This document shows positions 52,613-62,425 of a DNA stretch of 64,000 nucleotides, piece by piece. Positions within the stretch are counted from its first letter, which is position 1. Each line of letters opens with the position of its first letter. The stretch comes from Tenacibaculum sp. Bg11-29 (GTDB lineage Bacteria > Bacteroidota > Bacteroidia > Flavobacteriales > Flavobacteriaceae), in contig NZ_PJBB01000003.1 of the NCBI RefSeq assembly GCF_002836595.1, positions 3,564,501 through 3,628,500 on the forward strand, read 5' to 3'. Below the pieces are notes generated by a model, which did not search any database, was not told the origin of the DNA, and saw nothing but the letters and a program-made list of their open reading frames with translations. A program made the translations under genes and the position numbers.

Positions 52613-53545
52613 ATGAAAAAAGGAATTTTACTTTGCGGACATGGTAGTAGAACCAAAACAGGAACTGATTCTTTTAAAGAATTAGTTGCCATACTACAAG
52701 CTCGTTATACAGATTATGAAGTAGATTATGGATTTTTAGAATTTAACCATCCTGTTTATGAAGCTTCTATTGAGCGTATGTATCAAAAAGGAATTCGTGA
52801 AATTTATGCGTTACCTATCATTCTTTTTGCAGGTTCACATGCTAAGAATGATATTCCGTATGAAATGAATACCATACAAAGCTATTATAGTGATTTAACT
52901 ATAAAAATGGGAAAACACCTTGGTGTGAATTCATTTTTATTAGAATTAGCACAAAAAAGAGTTTTGGAAGAAGAAAGTAAACATACACCGATGGATAGAA
53001 AAGAGGTGTGCTTAATGGTTGTAGGTAGAGGAACAACCGATACTGACGCCAACTCTGATGTTCATAAATTAGCTTGTATGTTAGGTGAAGGTATGGGCTT
53101 TGGCTTTACAACAGTATCCTACAGTGGTACCGCCTACCCTACTGTTACTAAAAGTTTAGAACTTACAAGTAAAATGGAATTTAAACGTACGATTGCAATT
53201 CCTTTTTTCTTTTTTACAGGTATTCTGTTAGAACGTATTTATAATGAGATTAGAACATTTAGTGCTACTTCTCCTCATGAATATGTGTATACCAAAGCCT
53301 TTGGTAGCGATGAGTTAATCTTAAAAGCTTTTGATGAGCGCTTAGATGAAACTATTAACGGTACGGCAAATATGAATTGTCAATTGTGTAAATACAGAAA
53401 ACAAATTGTTGGTTTAGAATCGGAAGTAGGAAAAGAACAAATCGGTCACCATTTAGGTGTAAAAGGTGTTTTGTTTGAAGAAGATGAAAAAGTTGGTCAA
53501 AAAAACAGCGTATTTACTAAAATTAAAAAAGGTTTAGGAATATGA
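52613..53545 (+). CDS. cbiX: Sirohydrochlorin cobaltochelatase CbiX (long form)
   Basis: 310 aa. Inserts cobalt into sirohydrochlorin, marking the early-cobalt route. Residues 1-120 carry the active-site histidines: H10 in LLCGHGSR and H76 in ILFAGSHAKNDIP. The second half repeats the fold (MVVGRGTTDTDANSD) without the second His pair. A C-terminal motif NMNCQLCKYRK (C256, C259) is the M-x-C-x-x-C type linked to an Fe-S cluster in some CbiX proteins. It is followed by HH (residues about 276-277). It overlaps the next gene by 4 bases. Confidence 0.9.
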   Translation: MKKGILLCGHGSRTKTGTDSFKELVAILQARYTDYEVDYGFLEFNHPVYEASIERMYQKGIREIYALPIILFAGSHAKNDIPYEMNTIQSYYSDLTIKMGKHLGVNSFLLELAQKRVLEEESKHTPMDRKEVCLMVVGRGTTDTDANSDVHKLACMLGEGMGFGFTTVSYSGTAYPTVTKSLELTSKMEFKRTIAIPFFFFTGILLERIYNEIRTFSATSPHEYVYTKAFGSDELILKAFDERLDETINGTANMNCQLCKYRKQIVGLESEVGKEQIGHHLGVKGVLFEEDEKVGQKNSVFTKIKKGLGI

Positions 53546-54252
53546 TAAAAGGTACAATATACGGTGTTTCTTTAGGTCCTGGTGATCCTGATTTAATTAC
53601 TTTAAAAGGGGTAAAAGCTTTACAGAACGCAGATAAAATATATTATCCTGGGTCTTTATTTAAAGATGGCAGAAAAGCTAGTTATTCACGCTCAATTTTA
53701 GATAACTATAATTTAGATTCACAAAAACTCGAAGGGTTTTATTTAAAAATGGATTTAGAGAGAGCGCAAGCAAAGGTTATTTATGAAACAACCTTTCAAC
53801 AAATACTTTCTGATTATAACAAAGGATTATCTATAGCAATTGTTAGCGAAGGAGACATTAGTACGTTTAGCTCTTTTTCTTATCTGTTAGAAAAAATACA
53901 AACGCATAATTTAAGTATCAATTTAATTCCAGGTATTAGCTCTTACTTGCATTTAGCATCTGAAAGTAAAATACCATTGTGTTTACAAAACGAAAAAGTA
54001 GTCGTAATTCCTCGCATACAAACCAAAGAAGAACTAGAAGAGGCTATTGCTAATTTCGACACTGTAGTATTAATGAAAATTATATCGGTTGTTGACATAA
54101 TTACCGCTGTAATCGATACTCAAAAACATAACGTTACTTATGCCGAACGCTTAGGAACGAATCAACAATTTATAACGAATAACTGGAGTACTGCCAGTAT
54201 AAGAGAAACACCTTATTTTTCTCTTATGATTATTAAAAAAATAAACAAATGA
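53542..54252 (+). CDS. cbiL: (Cobalt-)precorrin-2 C20-methyltransferase
   Basis: 236 aa SAM-dependent tetrapyrrole methylase. N-terminal GVSLGPGDPDLITLKGVKAL, then IYYPGSLFKDGRKASYSRSI, LSIAIVSEGDISTFSSFSYL and INLIPGISSYLHLASESKIP. It converts (cobalt-)precorrin-2 to -3. The name cobI is used in the aerobic pathway; the surrounding CbiX, CbiG and CbiD favour cbiL. It overlaps both neighbours by 4 bases. Confidence 0.92.
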   Translation: MIKGTIYGVSLGPGDPDLITLKGVKALQNADKIYYPGSLFKDGRKASYSRSILDNYNLDSQKLEGFYLKMDLERAQAKVIYETTFQQILSDYNKGLSIAIVSEGDISTFSSFSYLLEKIQTHNLSINLIPGISSYLHLASESKIPLCLQNEKVVVIPRIQTKEELEEAIANFDTVVLMKIISVVDIITAVIDTQKHNVTYAERLGTNQQFITNNWSTASIRETPYFSLMIIKKINK

Positions 54253-55625
54253 AAATAACCGTAGCAGGCTTAGGTCCTGGAGATATCAATTATATGTTGC
54301 CCGTAGTTAAAAATGCTTTAGAAAAAGCAGATGTAGTTATTGGTTACGATTATTATTTTCAATTTGGAGCATCACTTTTTAAAGAAGATGCTGAACTTAT
54401 TTCAATGCCTTTAGGTAAAGAAGAAGCAAGAGCACATAAAGCTGTTGAAAAAGCGAAAGAAGATAAATATGTAGTAGTTATTGGCTCTGGAGATGCCAGT
54501 ATTTATGCCATGGCAGCGATTGTTTATGAAGTGGTATCTAAAGGAAATGATGATGCTATTGAATTAGAAACACTTCCTGGTGTTTCTGCTTTTTTAGCTG
54601 CTGGTAGTAAGTTAGGTGCACCGTTAGGTCATGATTTTTGCTGTATTTCATTGTCTGATTTAATGACGCCTTGGAACAAAATTGAGCAAAGAATTAAAGC
54701 TGCTGCAATGGGAGATTTTGTAACCAGTTTATACAACCCAAAAAGTAAAAAAAGACATTGGCAGTTAGGTAGATTGCAGAAAATATTTTTAACAGAACGC
54801 TCACCTGCTACCCCAGTTGCGATTATAAGACATGTAACACGACCAGAAGAAGAACTTAAAATTACCACTTTAGGAGAATTTAACCCTGAAGATGTAGATA
54901 TGTTTTGTTTGGTTATGATTGGAAACTCGCAAACCTATCGTTTTAAAGATTATTTGGTTACTCCTAGAGGTTATTTAAATAGAAAACCACATACAGGTAA
55001 AGAAATTCAACAAGAAAGCTTTAGAATTGTTACCGATCATATTAAAGAAATTCCTTTTTCTATTGCTGATAAATGGGCAGTAACGAGAGTTATACATACT
55101 ACAGGAATTTTAGAAGATTTTAATCATTATTCAGCAACACCGAGTGCTATTGAAAACTGGCATACACATCTTAAAAATGGTGGAGAAATTGTTACTGATG
55201 TTACCATGGTAAAAGCAGGAATCACAAAAGCTTTTATAAAAGAATATGGAAATCAAATTCACTGTTTATTAAATGATGATGAAGCACAAGCGCTAGCTAA
55301 ATCAGCAGATATTACCCGATCACAAGCTGGTATTAGAAAAGCTATTGAAAAATACCCGAATGCTTTATATGTAGTAGGAAATGCCCCTACTGCTTTATTC
55401 GAAATTGTTGACCAATTAAGAGACAATACTGCTTTTAAACCTGTTGGTATAATTGGAGTACCTGTTGGTTTTGTAAATGTTTTAGAATCAAAAGAACAAT
55501 TATCACAAATTGCAACTACCGATTGGGTAATTATTGAAGGAAACAGAGGTGGTAGCAATGTTGCAGCAGCTATTACAAATGCAGCTTTTACATTACCTGA
55601 AGCTTCAACTTATTTTAAATCTTAA
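54249..55625 (+). CDS. cbiHC: Fused precorrin-3B C17-methyltransferase and precorrin-8X methylmutase
   Basis: 458 aa with two domains. Residues 1-240: CbiH/CobJ methylase (VAGLGPGDINYMLPVVKNAL, VVVIGSGDASIYAMAAIVYE, LPGVSAFLAAGSKLGAPLGHDFCCIS-type active region), which performs ring contraction with C17 methylation. Residues 255-458: CbiC/CobH methylmutase, with the catalytic His near 283 in VTRVIHTTGI and VTDVTMVKAGI, VVGNAPTALFEI, GVPVGFVNVLESKE. Fusion of these two non-consecutive steps may channel intermediates or only reflect operon compaction. Translation is coupled to cbiL. Confidence 0.9.
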   Translation: MKITVAGLGPGDINYMLPVVKNALEKADVVIGYDYYFQFGASLFKEDAELISMPLGKEEARAHKAVEKAKEDKYVVVIGSGDASIYAMAAIVYEVVSKGNDDAIELETLPGVSAFLAAGSKLGAPLGHDFCCISLSDLMTPWNKIEQRIKAAAMGDFVTSLYNPKSKKRHWQLGRLQKIFLTERSPATPVAIIRHVTRPEEELKITTLGEFNPEDVDMFCLVMIGNSQTYRFKDYLVTPRGYLNRKPHTGKEIQQESFRIVTDHIKEIPFSIADKWAVTRVIHTTGILEDFNHYSATPSAIENWHTHLKNGGEIVTDVTMVKAGITKAFIKEYGNQIHCLLNDDEAQALAKSADITRSQAGIRKAIEKYPNALYVVGNAPTALFEIVDQLRDNTAFKPVGIIGVPVGFVNVLESKEQLSQIATTDWVIIEGNRGGSNVAAAITNAAFTLPEASTYFKS

Positions 55626-55627
55626 AA

Positions 55628-56266
55628 ATGAACAAATTCACTCCAGAAAATATAGAAACCTTAGAGCAAATAATACTTGCGCGTAGAGATGTTAGAGGTA
55701 ATCGTTTTATAAACACCCCTATTCTTCAAAAGGATTTAGATAAAATTCTATTTGCTGGAGTAAACGCACCTTCTGTTGGGTTTTCTCAACCTTGGGAATT
55801 TGTAGTTATTAAAGATTTAGACATTAGAAATAAAATAAAAGACAGTTTTTTTGAAGAGAATGAAAAAGCGAAAACTCTTTTTGAAGGAAAAAAAGCAGAT
55901 GCCTACACGCAGTTAAAATTAGAAGGAATTGTGGAGTCTGCTTTAAACATCGCTGTTTTTTATAAACCAAGTGAACATCCTGTTTTAGGGCAAACTACGA
56001 TGAAAGAAGCTGGTGTTTACTCAGTAGTATGCGCCATTCAAAATATGTGGTTAATGGCAAGAGCTTTAAACGTTGGTTTAGGTTGGGTAAGTATTTTAAA
56101 TACGAACAAAGTTAAAACCATTTTAAATGCTCCTGAAAACAGACAGCTGATAGGTTATTTATGCTTAGGTCATGTAGATAAGTTTTATGAAAATCCAGAA
56201 TTAGAACGTTTGCAATGGGAAAAGCGTAAAAATATAAACGATGTTGTAATTAAAGATTCTTATTAA
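55628..56266 (+). CDS. bluB: 5,6-dimethylbenzimidazole synthase BluB
   Basis: 212 aa nitroreductase-fold enzyme that breaks down reduced FMN with O2 to make the lower ligand of B12. Motifs: ILARRDVRGNRF, ILFAGVNAPSVGFSQPWEF, MKEAGVYSVVCAIQNMWLMA, RALNVGLGWVSIL, YLCLGHVDKFYENPELE. It lies 2 bases after cbiHC. Its oxygen need shows that the organism meets air although the corrin ring route is of the early-cobalt type. Confidence 0.93.
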   Translation: MNKFTPENIETLEQIILARRDVRGNRFINTPILQKDLDKILFAGVNAPSVGFSQPWEFVVIKDLDIRNKIKDSFFEENEKAKTLFEGKKADAYTQLKLEGIVESALNIAVFYKPSEHPVLGQTTMKEAGVYSVVCAIQNMWLMARALNVGLGWVSILNTNKVKTILNAPENRQLIGYLCLGHVDKFYENPELERLQWEKRKNINDVVIKDSY

Positions 56267-56269
56267 TAA

Positions 56270-57469
56270 ATGAGATTAATAAAAAAACATATCGATTTTT
56301 ATTTAATTGGAATTAGCAATCATCCTAGTCCGAAATTGAATGATGATGTCTTGAAATTAATTAAAGAAGCAACTGTTTTTTCTGGTGGAAAACGACATTA
56401 TCAATTGGTAAAATCGTTCTTACCCGAAAACCATACTTGGATTGAAATTTCAGGTAAAATGGATGCGCTGATGAATCAGTATAAAAAAATTACTACTACC
56501 ATTGTGGTTTTTGCCTCTGGTGATCCTTTTTTCTATGGTTTCGGAAATACGTTACAACGCTTATTACCCAATGCAAAATTAAGCGCTACTCCTTATTTTA
56601 ATAGTATTCAACTGTTATGTCATAAAACACAAACAAACTACAATACATTAAAATCGGTATCTATACACGGCAGAGATTGGTCTGCCCTAGATGAAGCACT
56701 AATTAAAAGAAACGAATTAATTGGTGTATTAACCGATAACAAAAAAACACCTGCCGAAATTGCGAAACGTATGCTGCAATATGGTTTTGATAATTACTCA
56801 ATAACCATTGGAGAAGCTTTAGACGGAGATAATGAACATATTGAGCAACTAGATTTAGTTTCTTGTTCTAACAAAACACACAATAATTTAAACTGTGTTT
56901 TATTAAAACAAACGTCACCTAAACATAAACCTTTTGGTATTCCTGATGCATCCTTTATTCCATTAACGAATAGAGCAAACATGATTACCAAAATGCCAAT
57001 TCGATTAAGTACTATTAGTGCTTTAGAATTACAAAATAAAACAGTGCTTTGGGACGTAGGTGCTTGTACAGGATCTGTTGCTATTGAAGCAAAACAACAT
57101 TTTCCGCATTTAAAAATCGTTGCCTTTGAAAAACGAACAGAATGCACTGATATTATTCAACAGAATACAGCACGTTTTTCTACTCCTGGTATTGACATTA
57201 TTATTGATGATTTTTTTAATCTCAATTTAAATGATTTTGAAATTCCTGATGTTGTTTTTATTGGTGGTCATGGTGGTCGCTTAAAAGAACTACTCCATTT
57301 AATACATCAACTAAACCCAGCAGTACGATTCGTTACCAACGCTGTAAGAGAAAACAGCTCTAAAATATTTACAGAAGAACTTACAAAATTGAATTACATC
57401 ATTAATACTAGTGTTATTCAAGTAAACCAACATAATAAAATTAGCATTCACACAGCTGAACAAAAATAA
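56270..57469 (+). CDS. cbiET: Fused precorrin-6Y C5,15-methyltransferase (decarboxylating), CbiE-CbiT
   Basis: 399 aa. CbiE part about 1-200: FYLIGISNHPSPKLNDDVLK, VVFASGDPFFYGFGNTLQ, VSIHGRDW. CbiT part about 230-399: TKMPIRLSTISALEL, then SAM motif LWDVGACTGSVAIEAKQHF, and PDVVFIGGHGGRLKELL. It methylates C5 and C15 and decarboxylates the C12 acetate. In the aerobic naming it equals CobL. The next gene begins immediately after its stop. Confidence 0.93.
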   Translation: MRLIKKHIDFYLIGISNHPSPKLNDDVLKLIKEATVFSGGKRHYQLVKSFLPENHTWIEISGKMDALMNQYKKITTTIVVFASGDPFFYGFGNTLQRLLPNAKLSATPYFNSIQLLCHKTQTNYNTLKSVSIHGRDWSALDEALIKRNELIGVLTDNKKTPAEIAKRMLQYGFDNYSITIGEALDGDNEHIEQLDLVSCSNKTHNNLNCVLLKQTSPKHKPFGIPDASFIPLTNRANMITKMPIRLSTISALELQNKTVLWDVGACTGSVAIEAKQHFPHLKIVAFEKRTECTDIIQQNTARFSTPGIDIIIDDFFNLNLNDFEIPDVVFIGGHGGRLKELLHLIHQLNPAVRFVTNAVRENSSKIFTEELTKLNYIINTSVIQVNQHNKISIHTAEQK

Positions 57470-59311
57470 ATGAGAAAAATAGCCATCATAGCAGTAACTG
57501 AAAAAGGAATAGAAAAAGCCCTTATTATTCAGAAAGAATTTCCAAAATCATTAGTCATAACTACTTTACAATCTAGTAATGAAAATGTATCAACTATTAC
57601 GTCTATTTCAGACTATTTAGCTGATAATTTCATGAAACTTGATGGTATTTGTTTTGTGACAGCCTTGGGTATTTGCGTACGCTTAATTGCACCATATATT
57701 CAAGATAAAAATACCGATCCTGCAGTAATTTCTGTTGATGATTTAGGTTTAAATGTACAATCTGTATTAAGCGGACATAAAGGTGGAGCGAATGATTTCG
57801 CATCAAAAACGGCGAGTGTATTAGGAGCAAAAGCTATAATATCTACGGCAAGTGATGTGCAAAATATTTGGGCTTTAGATACCCTTGGAAATCAATTTGA
57901 TTGGCAAACAGAAAGTTCAGTGCCTACAAATAAAATAATGGCGTTGTTTGTTAATAACAAACCAACAGCATTACTTTTAGATATTAAAGATAAAGGGACA
58001 CAGCATTTAGAAAAAACGGTTCCTAGTTTTGTAACTGTTTTTTATAATGAAAAAGATATTGATTATACGCAATTCCAATTATTTATTGCGGTAAGTTATA
58101 AAGTTTACGAAGCAAAAATTCCTAGTTTATTTTTAATTCCCAAAGTACTATCTGTTGGTTCTGGATGTTCTAAGCAATTAGATTTCGAGCTATTTCAAGA
58201 AACATTCAAATTAAAATTAGCTGCTGAGGGGTTACACTTTTCTGCCATTAAAAACTTTGGTTCTATTGATATTAAAGCAGCACAGCAAGCCTATTTAGAT
58301 TTTAGTGAGACTAACAATATTCCTTTCAGCACATTTACTTCTGATACCATAAATACTATTTCAATACCAAACCCGAGTGCAATGGTGCAATCTAAAATTG
58401 GTGTTAATGGTGTTTCAGAATCTTGTGCAATACTACTTTCTGGAAACAATGATTTACTTGTTGAAAAACAGAAAATTCATTTAGATAACAGTGAAAAATT
58501 TACTTTTTCTGTTGCTTTAAACGCAGAAGCGGTACGTAAAACAGCCATTGCAATTATTGGTGCAGGGCCTGGTGATGAGGAATTAATAACCGTAAAAGGA
58601 AAACAATATTTAGAAGAAGCTGATTGCGTGTTATATGCAGGAAGCTTAATTCCTGAAGAAATGACTAATTGGTGTAAGCCAGGAGCGGTAGTTAGAAACT
58701 CGGCAATGATGACTTTAGAGGAGCAAGTTTCTTTAATGCAAGAACATTATAAAAAAGGAAATGCTATTGTTCGTTTACAATGTGGAGATCCTTCTTTATA
58801 TGGTGCTATTCAAGAACAAATGACCATTTTTGATGAATTAGAAATGGATTATTTTATTATTCCTGGAATTTCTTCATTTAGTGCAGCAGCAGCAGTATTA
58901 AAATCGGAATTTACCATACCAGAAGTAGTACAATCTATTGTGTTAACTCGTGGTGAAGGAAAAACACCAATGCCTTCAAAAGAAAGTATTTCTGCTTTTG
59001 CTGCAACAAATTCAACCATGTGTATTTTTTTAAGTGTTGCTATTGCTAAAAAAGTAGAAGCGCAACTATTAGAACATTTTGATGCAGATACTCCCGTAGC
59101 TGTTATGTATCGAATTTCTTGGAAAGATGAAGAAATATTTCAAGGAAAATTAGAAAACCTAGCACAAATTGTAAAAGAGAGTAAAAAAACAAGAACGGTA
59201 TTAATTGTAGTAGGTCATGCTATTGGAGCTCGTAAAAACAGATCGCAATTATACAATCCTGAATGGAAACACATTTTTAGAACCAATAAGAAATTTGTAG
59301 TTACAGAGTAG
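57470..59311 (+). CDS. cbiGF: Fused CbiG (cobalt-precorrin-5A hydrolase) and CbiF (precorrin-4 C11-methyltransferase)
   Basis: 613 aa. CbiG part about 1-340: CFVTALGICVRLIAPYIQDK, DDLGLNVQSVLSGHKGGAND, LSVGSGCSKQLDFELFQETF, which opens the delta-lactone ring. CbiF part about 355-613: IAIIGAGPGDEELITVKGKQ, VLYAGSLIPEEMTNWCKPGA, LQCGDPSLYGAIQEQM, IIPGISSFSAAAAVL. CbiF acts before CbiG, so the fusion places consecutive steps together. CbiG is specific to the early-cobalt route. Confidence 0.93.
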   Translation: MRKIAIIAVTEKGIEKALIIQKEFPKSLVITTLQSSNENVSTITSISDYLADNFMKLDGICFVTALGICVRLIAPYIQDKNTDPAVISVDDLGLNVQSVLSGHKGGANDFASKTASVLGAKAIISTASDVQNIWALDTLGNQFDWQTESSVPTNKIMALFVNNKPTALLLDIKDKGTQHLEKTVPSFVTVFYNEKDIDYTQFQLFIAVSYKVYEAKIPSLFLIPKVLSVGSGCSKQLDFELFQETFKLKLAAEGLHFSAIKNFGSIDIKAAQQAYLDFSETNNIPFSTFTSDTINTISIPNPSAMVQSKIGVNGVSESCAILLSGNNDLLVEKQKIHLDNSEKFTFSVALNAEAVRKTAIAIIGAGPGDEELITVKGKQYLEEADCVLYAGSLIPEEMTNWCKPGAVVRNSAMMTLEEQVSLMQEHYKKGNAIVRLQCGDPSLYGAIQEQMTIFDELEMDYFIIPGISSFSAAAAVLKSEFTIPEVVQSIVLTRGEGKTPMPSKESISAFAATNSTMCIFLSVAIAKKVEAQLLEHFDADTPVAVMYRISWKDEEIFQGKLENLAQIVKESKKTRTVLIVVGHAIGARKNRSQLYNPEWKHIFRTNKKFVVTE

Positions 59312-59320
59312 TTTTGCGCG

Positions 59321-59800
59321 TTGAAAATGAATAAAACCTTAAAAAATATATTAATAGGATTTACGGTTATAACAGGAATTGGAATTATTGGCTATTTAGC
59401 ACTTGTTGCGCTAGTTTGGTATCAATTCAATATTGGCTGTGGAATTGACGATGGACCATTTAAAGCAGTGATTGTTGCCCAAATTGAAATAACAAAAAGT
59501 GCTAAAGAATTTGATTTATCTGATAATGGAATATTAATGTTAGAAAATAGAAATGATACTCTTTCTCCTATATTGACTTTGATTGAAAAAGGAAAAGTTA
59601 AATGGACTTTGGATATGAATACCAAAAATACAAAAGGGTACGAATCAACCAACATATGGAGAATTAGTAATATATCAGTCGAAAAGAAAACTGACCCAAT
59701 AAAACTGTTCTTTACTGGTCATTGGACTTATGGAGCTGAGCATGGTTCAATAGAAATTGATAGAGAAGATGGAGATAATAAATTCTGTTTAAGTTGGTAA
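59321..59800 (+). CDS. Unrecognised small membrane-anchored protein inside the cobalamin operon
   Basis: About 157-159 aa. Translation may start at TTG 59321 or ATG 59327; the latter gives MNKTLKNILIGFTVITGIGI. One N-terminal membrane helix (about 9-33) is followed by an exported beta-rich domain (GILMLENRNDTLSPILTLIE, LFFTGHWTYGAEHGSIEIDR). It has no known motif. The spacing from cbiGF is 9-15 bases and to cbiJ 47 bases, the loosest in the operon, so it may be a later insertion. A role in B12 synthesis is not evident. Confidence 0.6.
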   Translation: MKMNKTLKNILIGFTVITGIGIIGYLALVALVWYQFNIGCGIDDGPFKAVIVAQIEITKSAKEFDLSDNGILMLENRNDTLSPILTLIEKGKVKWTLDMNTKNTKGYESTNIWRISNISVEKKTDPIKLFFTGHWTYGAEHGSIEIDREDGDNKFCLSW

Positions 59801-59847
59801 CTTAAAAAAGAATAGGCCTAATTAATTAAACATAATAAAAAAGAAAA

Positions 59848-60636
59848 ATGATACTTGTATTTGGAGGAACAACAGAAGGTAGAAAAGTAGCAAAATTGCT
59901 ACAAGAAAAATCGATGCCTTTTGTGTATTCAACAAAAACAAATATTCCTTTTGAAGAAAACAAGATTGCCAGCTACAGGTATGGCGCTTTAAATGAGAAA
60001 CAGTTAGAAAATTATCTGATAAAAAACGAGGTAAAACTGATTATTAATGCCTCGCACCCTTTTGCCGAAATATTGCATAATACTATCGCAAGGGTGGCTG
60101 AAAGTTTGCAAATACCTGTAATACGATTTGGTAGAAAATTATTATCAAAAACAATTCATCCGTTAGTATCTTATGTAAATACTTATGATGATGCTTCTAA
60201 ATTATTTAAGGAAACCCATATACTTTTAGCATTAACAGGTGTGCAATCTATTAAGGGACTAAAACAATGGTGGCAAAAAAACACTACCTATTTTAGAATA
60301 CTTAACAGACCTGAATCTTTAGCTATTGCAAGAGAGAGTAATTTCCCTGAAGAACAATTAATTTTAGGATTGCCTTCTGCTGATTTAAAAAAAGAGATTG
60401 AGTTAATTAAAGCAAAATCAATCAATATTATTTTAACTAAAGAAACAGGAAACAGTGGTTTTTTAAGTACAAAAATAGAAGCGGCATTAAAAACGGATAC
60501 ACAAATCATCATCATCACACAACCAGAAATTCCATCTTACTTTCAACCAGTATTTAATGTAGTTGAGTTAGAAAATTTACTTACTAGCATATATAGTTCA
60601 TTATCAATAACTAATAACGCTACAAAATGGGATTAA
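59848..60636 (+). CDS. cbiJ: Cobalt-precorrin-6A reductase
   Basis: 262 aa. N-terminal ILVFGGTTEGRKVAKLLQE, then YRYGALNEKQLENYLI, LIINASHPFAEILHNT and LALTGVQSIKGLKQWW, ILTKETGNSGFLSTKIEAAL. It reduces (cobalt-)precorrin-6A with NAD(P)H. It overlaps cbiD by 10 bases. In the aerobic naming, cobK. Confidence 0.92.
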   Translation: MILVFGGTTEGRKVAKLLQEKSMPFVYSTKTNIPFEENKIASYRYGALNEKQLENYLIKNEVKLIINASHPFAEILHNTIARVAESLQIPVIRFGRKLLSKTIHPLVSYVNTYDDASKLFKETHILLALTGVQSIKGLKQWWQKNTTYFRILNRPESLAIARESNFPEEQLILGLPSADLKKEIELIKAKSINIILTKETGNSGFLSTKIEAALKTDTQIIIITQPEIPSYFQPVFNVVELENLLTSIYSSLSITNNATKWD

Positions 60637-61712
60637 GAAAAGTACCTAAAGGCCCTTTAAGAGACGGATTTACAACCGGTACGTCTGCCACAGCTGCTGC
60701 AAAATCAGGATTGATGGCGATAATCCATCAAAAAGAAATAGCTTCAGTAAGTGTGCACCTCCCTATTGATAAAGTATTAGAAATTCCTGTGCATCATTGT
60801 GAATTTACAGAAAATACCGCTAAATCTTCAGTAATTAAAGATGCAGGTGATGATCCTGATGTAACAAACGGAGCCGAAATTGGATGTATTTTAAAACTAA
60901 CACAAGAAAAAGAAATTCAATTTATTGCAGGCGAAGGTGTTGGCACTGTTACGCTTAAAGGATTGGAACTAGCTATTGGAGAACCTGCTATTAATCCTGT
61001 TCCTAGAAAAATGATAACCAGTGCCATTCAAAAATTATTGCATGATTATGATTTAGAATGTGGTGTATCTGTAACAGTATATGTTACGAATGGTAAAAAG
61101 TTAGCAAAACGTACACTTAATGAACGCGTAGGTATCATGAATGGTTTATCTATTTTAGGTACAAGCGGTATTGTAAAACCTTATTCATCTTCGTCATATA
61201 TAGCAAGTATAGAGCAAGGTATTGACGTTGCTGTTGCAAATAACATTAATGAATTAGTAATTAATTCGGGTGCTAGAAGTGAAAAATATTTATCCGATAA
61301 ATTTAGTCATTTACCTGAATATGCTTTTATTCATTATGGAAATTGGATTGGTGAAACACTTATTAAAATAAATAAATCTCCCATTAAAAAAGTAAGCATT
61401 GGTATTATGCTTGGTAAAGCGGTAAAGTTAGCTGGCGGAATTACAGATACGCATAGTTGTGTATCTAGCTGGAACAAAGATTTTGTAGTTGAATTAGCAA
61501 ATCAAGTTGGATTTTACGATGCCGATAAAATAAAAGAATTAAACATGGCTGGACGATTGATTGAATTGTTTGAGTTTGAACAAAACTCACCCTTTTTTCA
61601 ATTGTTATTAGAACACTGTTATCAACATACACATTCAAAAATTAAACAGGTAATACTAGATATTTACCTTATTCATAAAAACGGAACACTTATTAAATTT
61701 ATTAAAAAATGA
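60627..61712 (+). CDS. cbiD: Cobalt-precorrin-5B C1-methyltransferase
   Basis: 361 aa, normal length. RDGFTTGTSATAAAKSGLMA, IKDAGDDPDVTNGAEIGCIL, AGEGVGTVTLKGLELAIGEP, AINPVPRKMI, GLSILGTSGIVKPYSSSSYI and LAGGITDTHSC are CbiD signatures. The enzyme is characteristic of the early-cobalt route. It overlaps the transporter by 4 bases. Confidence 0.94.
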   Translation: MGLRKVPKGPLRDGFTTGTSATAAAKSGLMAIIHQKEIASVSVHLPIDKVLEIPVHHCEFTENTAKSSVIKDAGDDPDVTNGAEIGCILKLTQEKEIQFIAGEGVGTVTLKGLELAIGEPAINPVPRKMITSAIQKLLHDYDLECGVSVTVYVTNGKKLAKRTLNERVGIMNGLSILGTSGIVKPYSSSSYIASIEQGIDVAVANNINELVINSGARSEKYLSDKFSHLPEYAFIHYGNWIGETLIKINKSPIKKVSIGIMLGKAVKLAGGITDTHSCVSSWNKDFVVELANQVGFYDADKIKELNMAGRLIELFEFEQNSPFFQLLLEHCYQHTHSKIKQVILDIYLIHKNGTLIKFIKK

Positions 61713-62425
61713 CTTTAACTTCTTTAATTAGGCCCTTAATGGCTGGTATTTTACATTCTTTTGAACCTGATCATGTTACAGCTGTTTCAGTATTAGCTAC
61801 AGAAAATGCGATCAATAAAAAAAAGGTCAACTTTAAATCTGTTTTTAAAGCATCTCAATGGGCTTTTGGTCATTCAGTAACGCTATTGCTTTTTGGTGGT
61901 GTAGCATTGTTATTTAAAAGCATGGCAACATTATTTATAAATGATATTTCCTTTTACGCAGAACTAGCTGTAGGACCTATTATGATTTGGTTAGGAGTTG
62001 TAGCTATTAAAAGAAATCATGCTATTAATGAAATGGTAAATGATCATAAAAAAATTGAAGCTCATGAACATGACCTTTCAAACCCAATACATTTACATGG
62101 AACCAAGGGAGAAGAAATAGCAGTAAACCCAATGAATAAATCTTTTTGGATTGGTATGTTACACGGTTTAGCAGGAACAGGTGGTGCATTAACATCTGCT
62201 TTAGTTTTAAGTAGTACCACGGTAGCTGATGCTATTCTAATTTTAGCAGTAGAATCATTAGGTATTATTGTAGCAATGGGTGTTTATAGCTATGTTTTAA
62301 TTTATGTAATGAGTCGATTTTTAGAACGAAACTTAGCTATTTTTAAATGGATGAATGGTATTGCAGGAATAGCTTCTGTTATTATTGGAATTGTTTGGTT
62401 ATATAATAGTGTTCCTCAATTATGA
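61709..62425 (+). CDS. NiCoT/UreH-like cobalt or nickel permease
   Basis: 238 aa, about six hydrophobic helices. Helix 1 contains HSFEPDHVTAVS (residues about 16-27), the H-x4-DH metal signature of this superfamily. Helix 2 has WAFGHSVTLLLFGG. A His-rich cytoplasmic loop follows (NHAINEMVNDHKKIEAHEHD, then NPIHLHG), then GMLHGLAGTGGALTSALVLS. Placed between cbiD and the chelatase subunit in a cobalamin operon, cobalt import is the most likely task; efflux of excess metal is the alternative. Confidence 0.8.
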   Translation: MTLTSLIRPLMAGILHSFEPDHVTAVSVLATENAINKKKVNFKSVFKASQWAFGHSVTLLLFGGVALLFKSMATLFINDISFYAELAVGPIMIWLGVVAIKRNHAINEMVNDHKKIEAHEHDLSNPIHLHGTKGEEIAVNPMNKSFWIGMLHGLAGTGGALTSALVLSSTTVADAILILAVESLGIIVAMGVYSYVLIYVMSRFLERNLAIFKWMNGIAGIASVIIGIVWLYNSVPQL

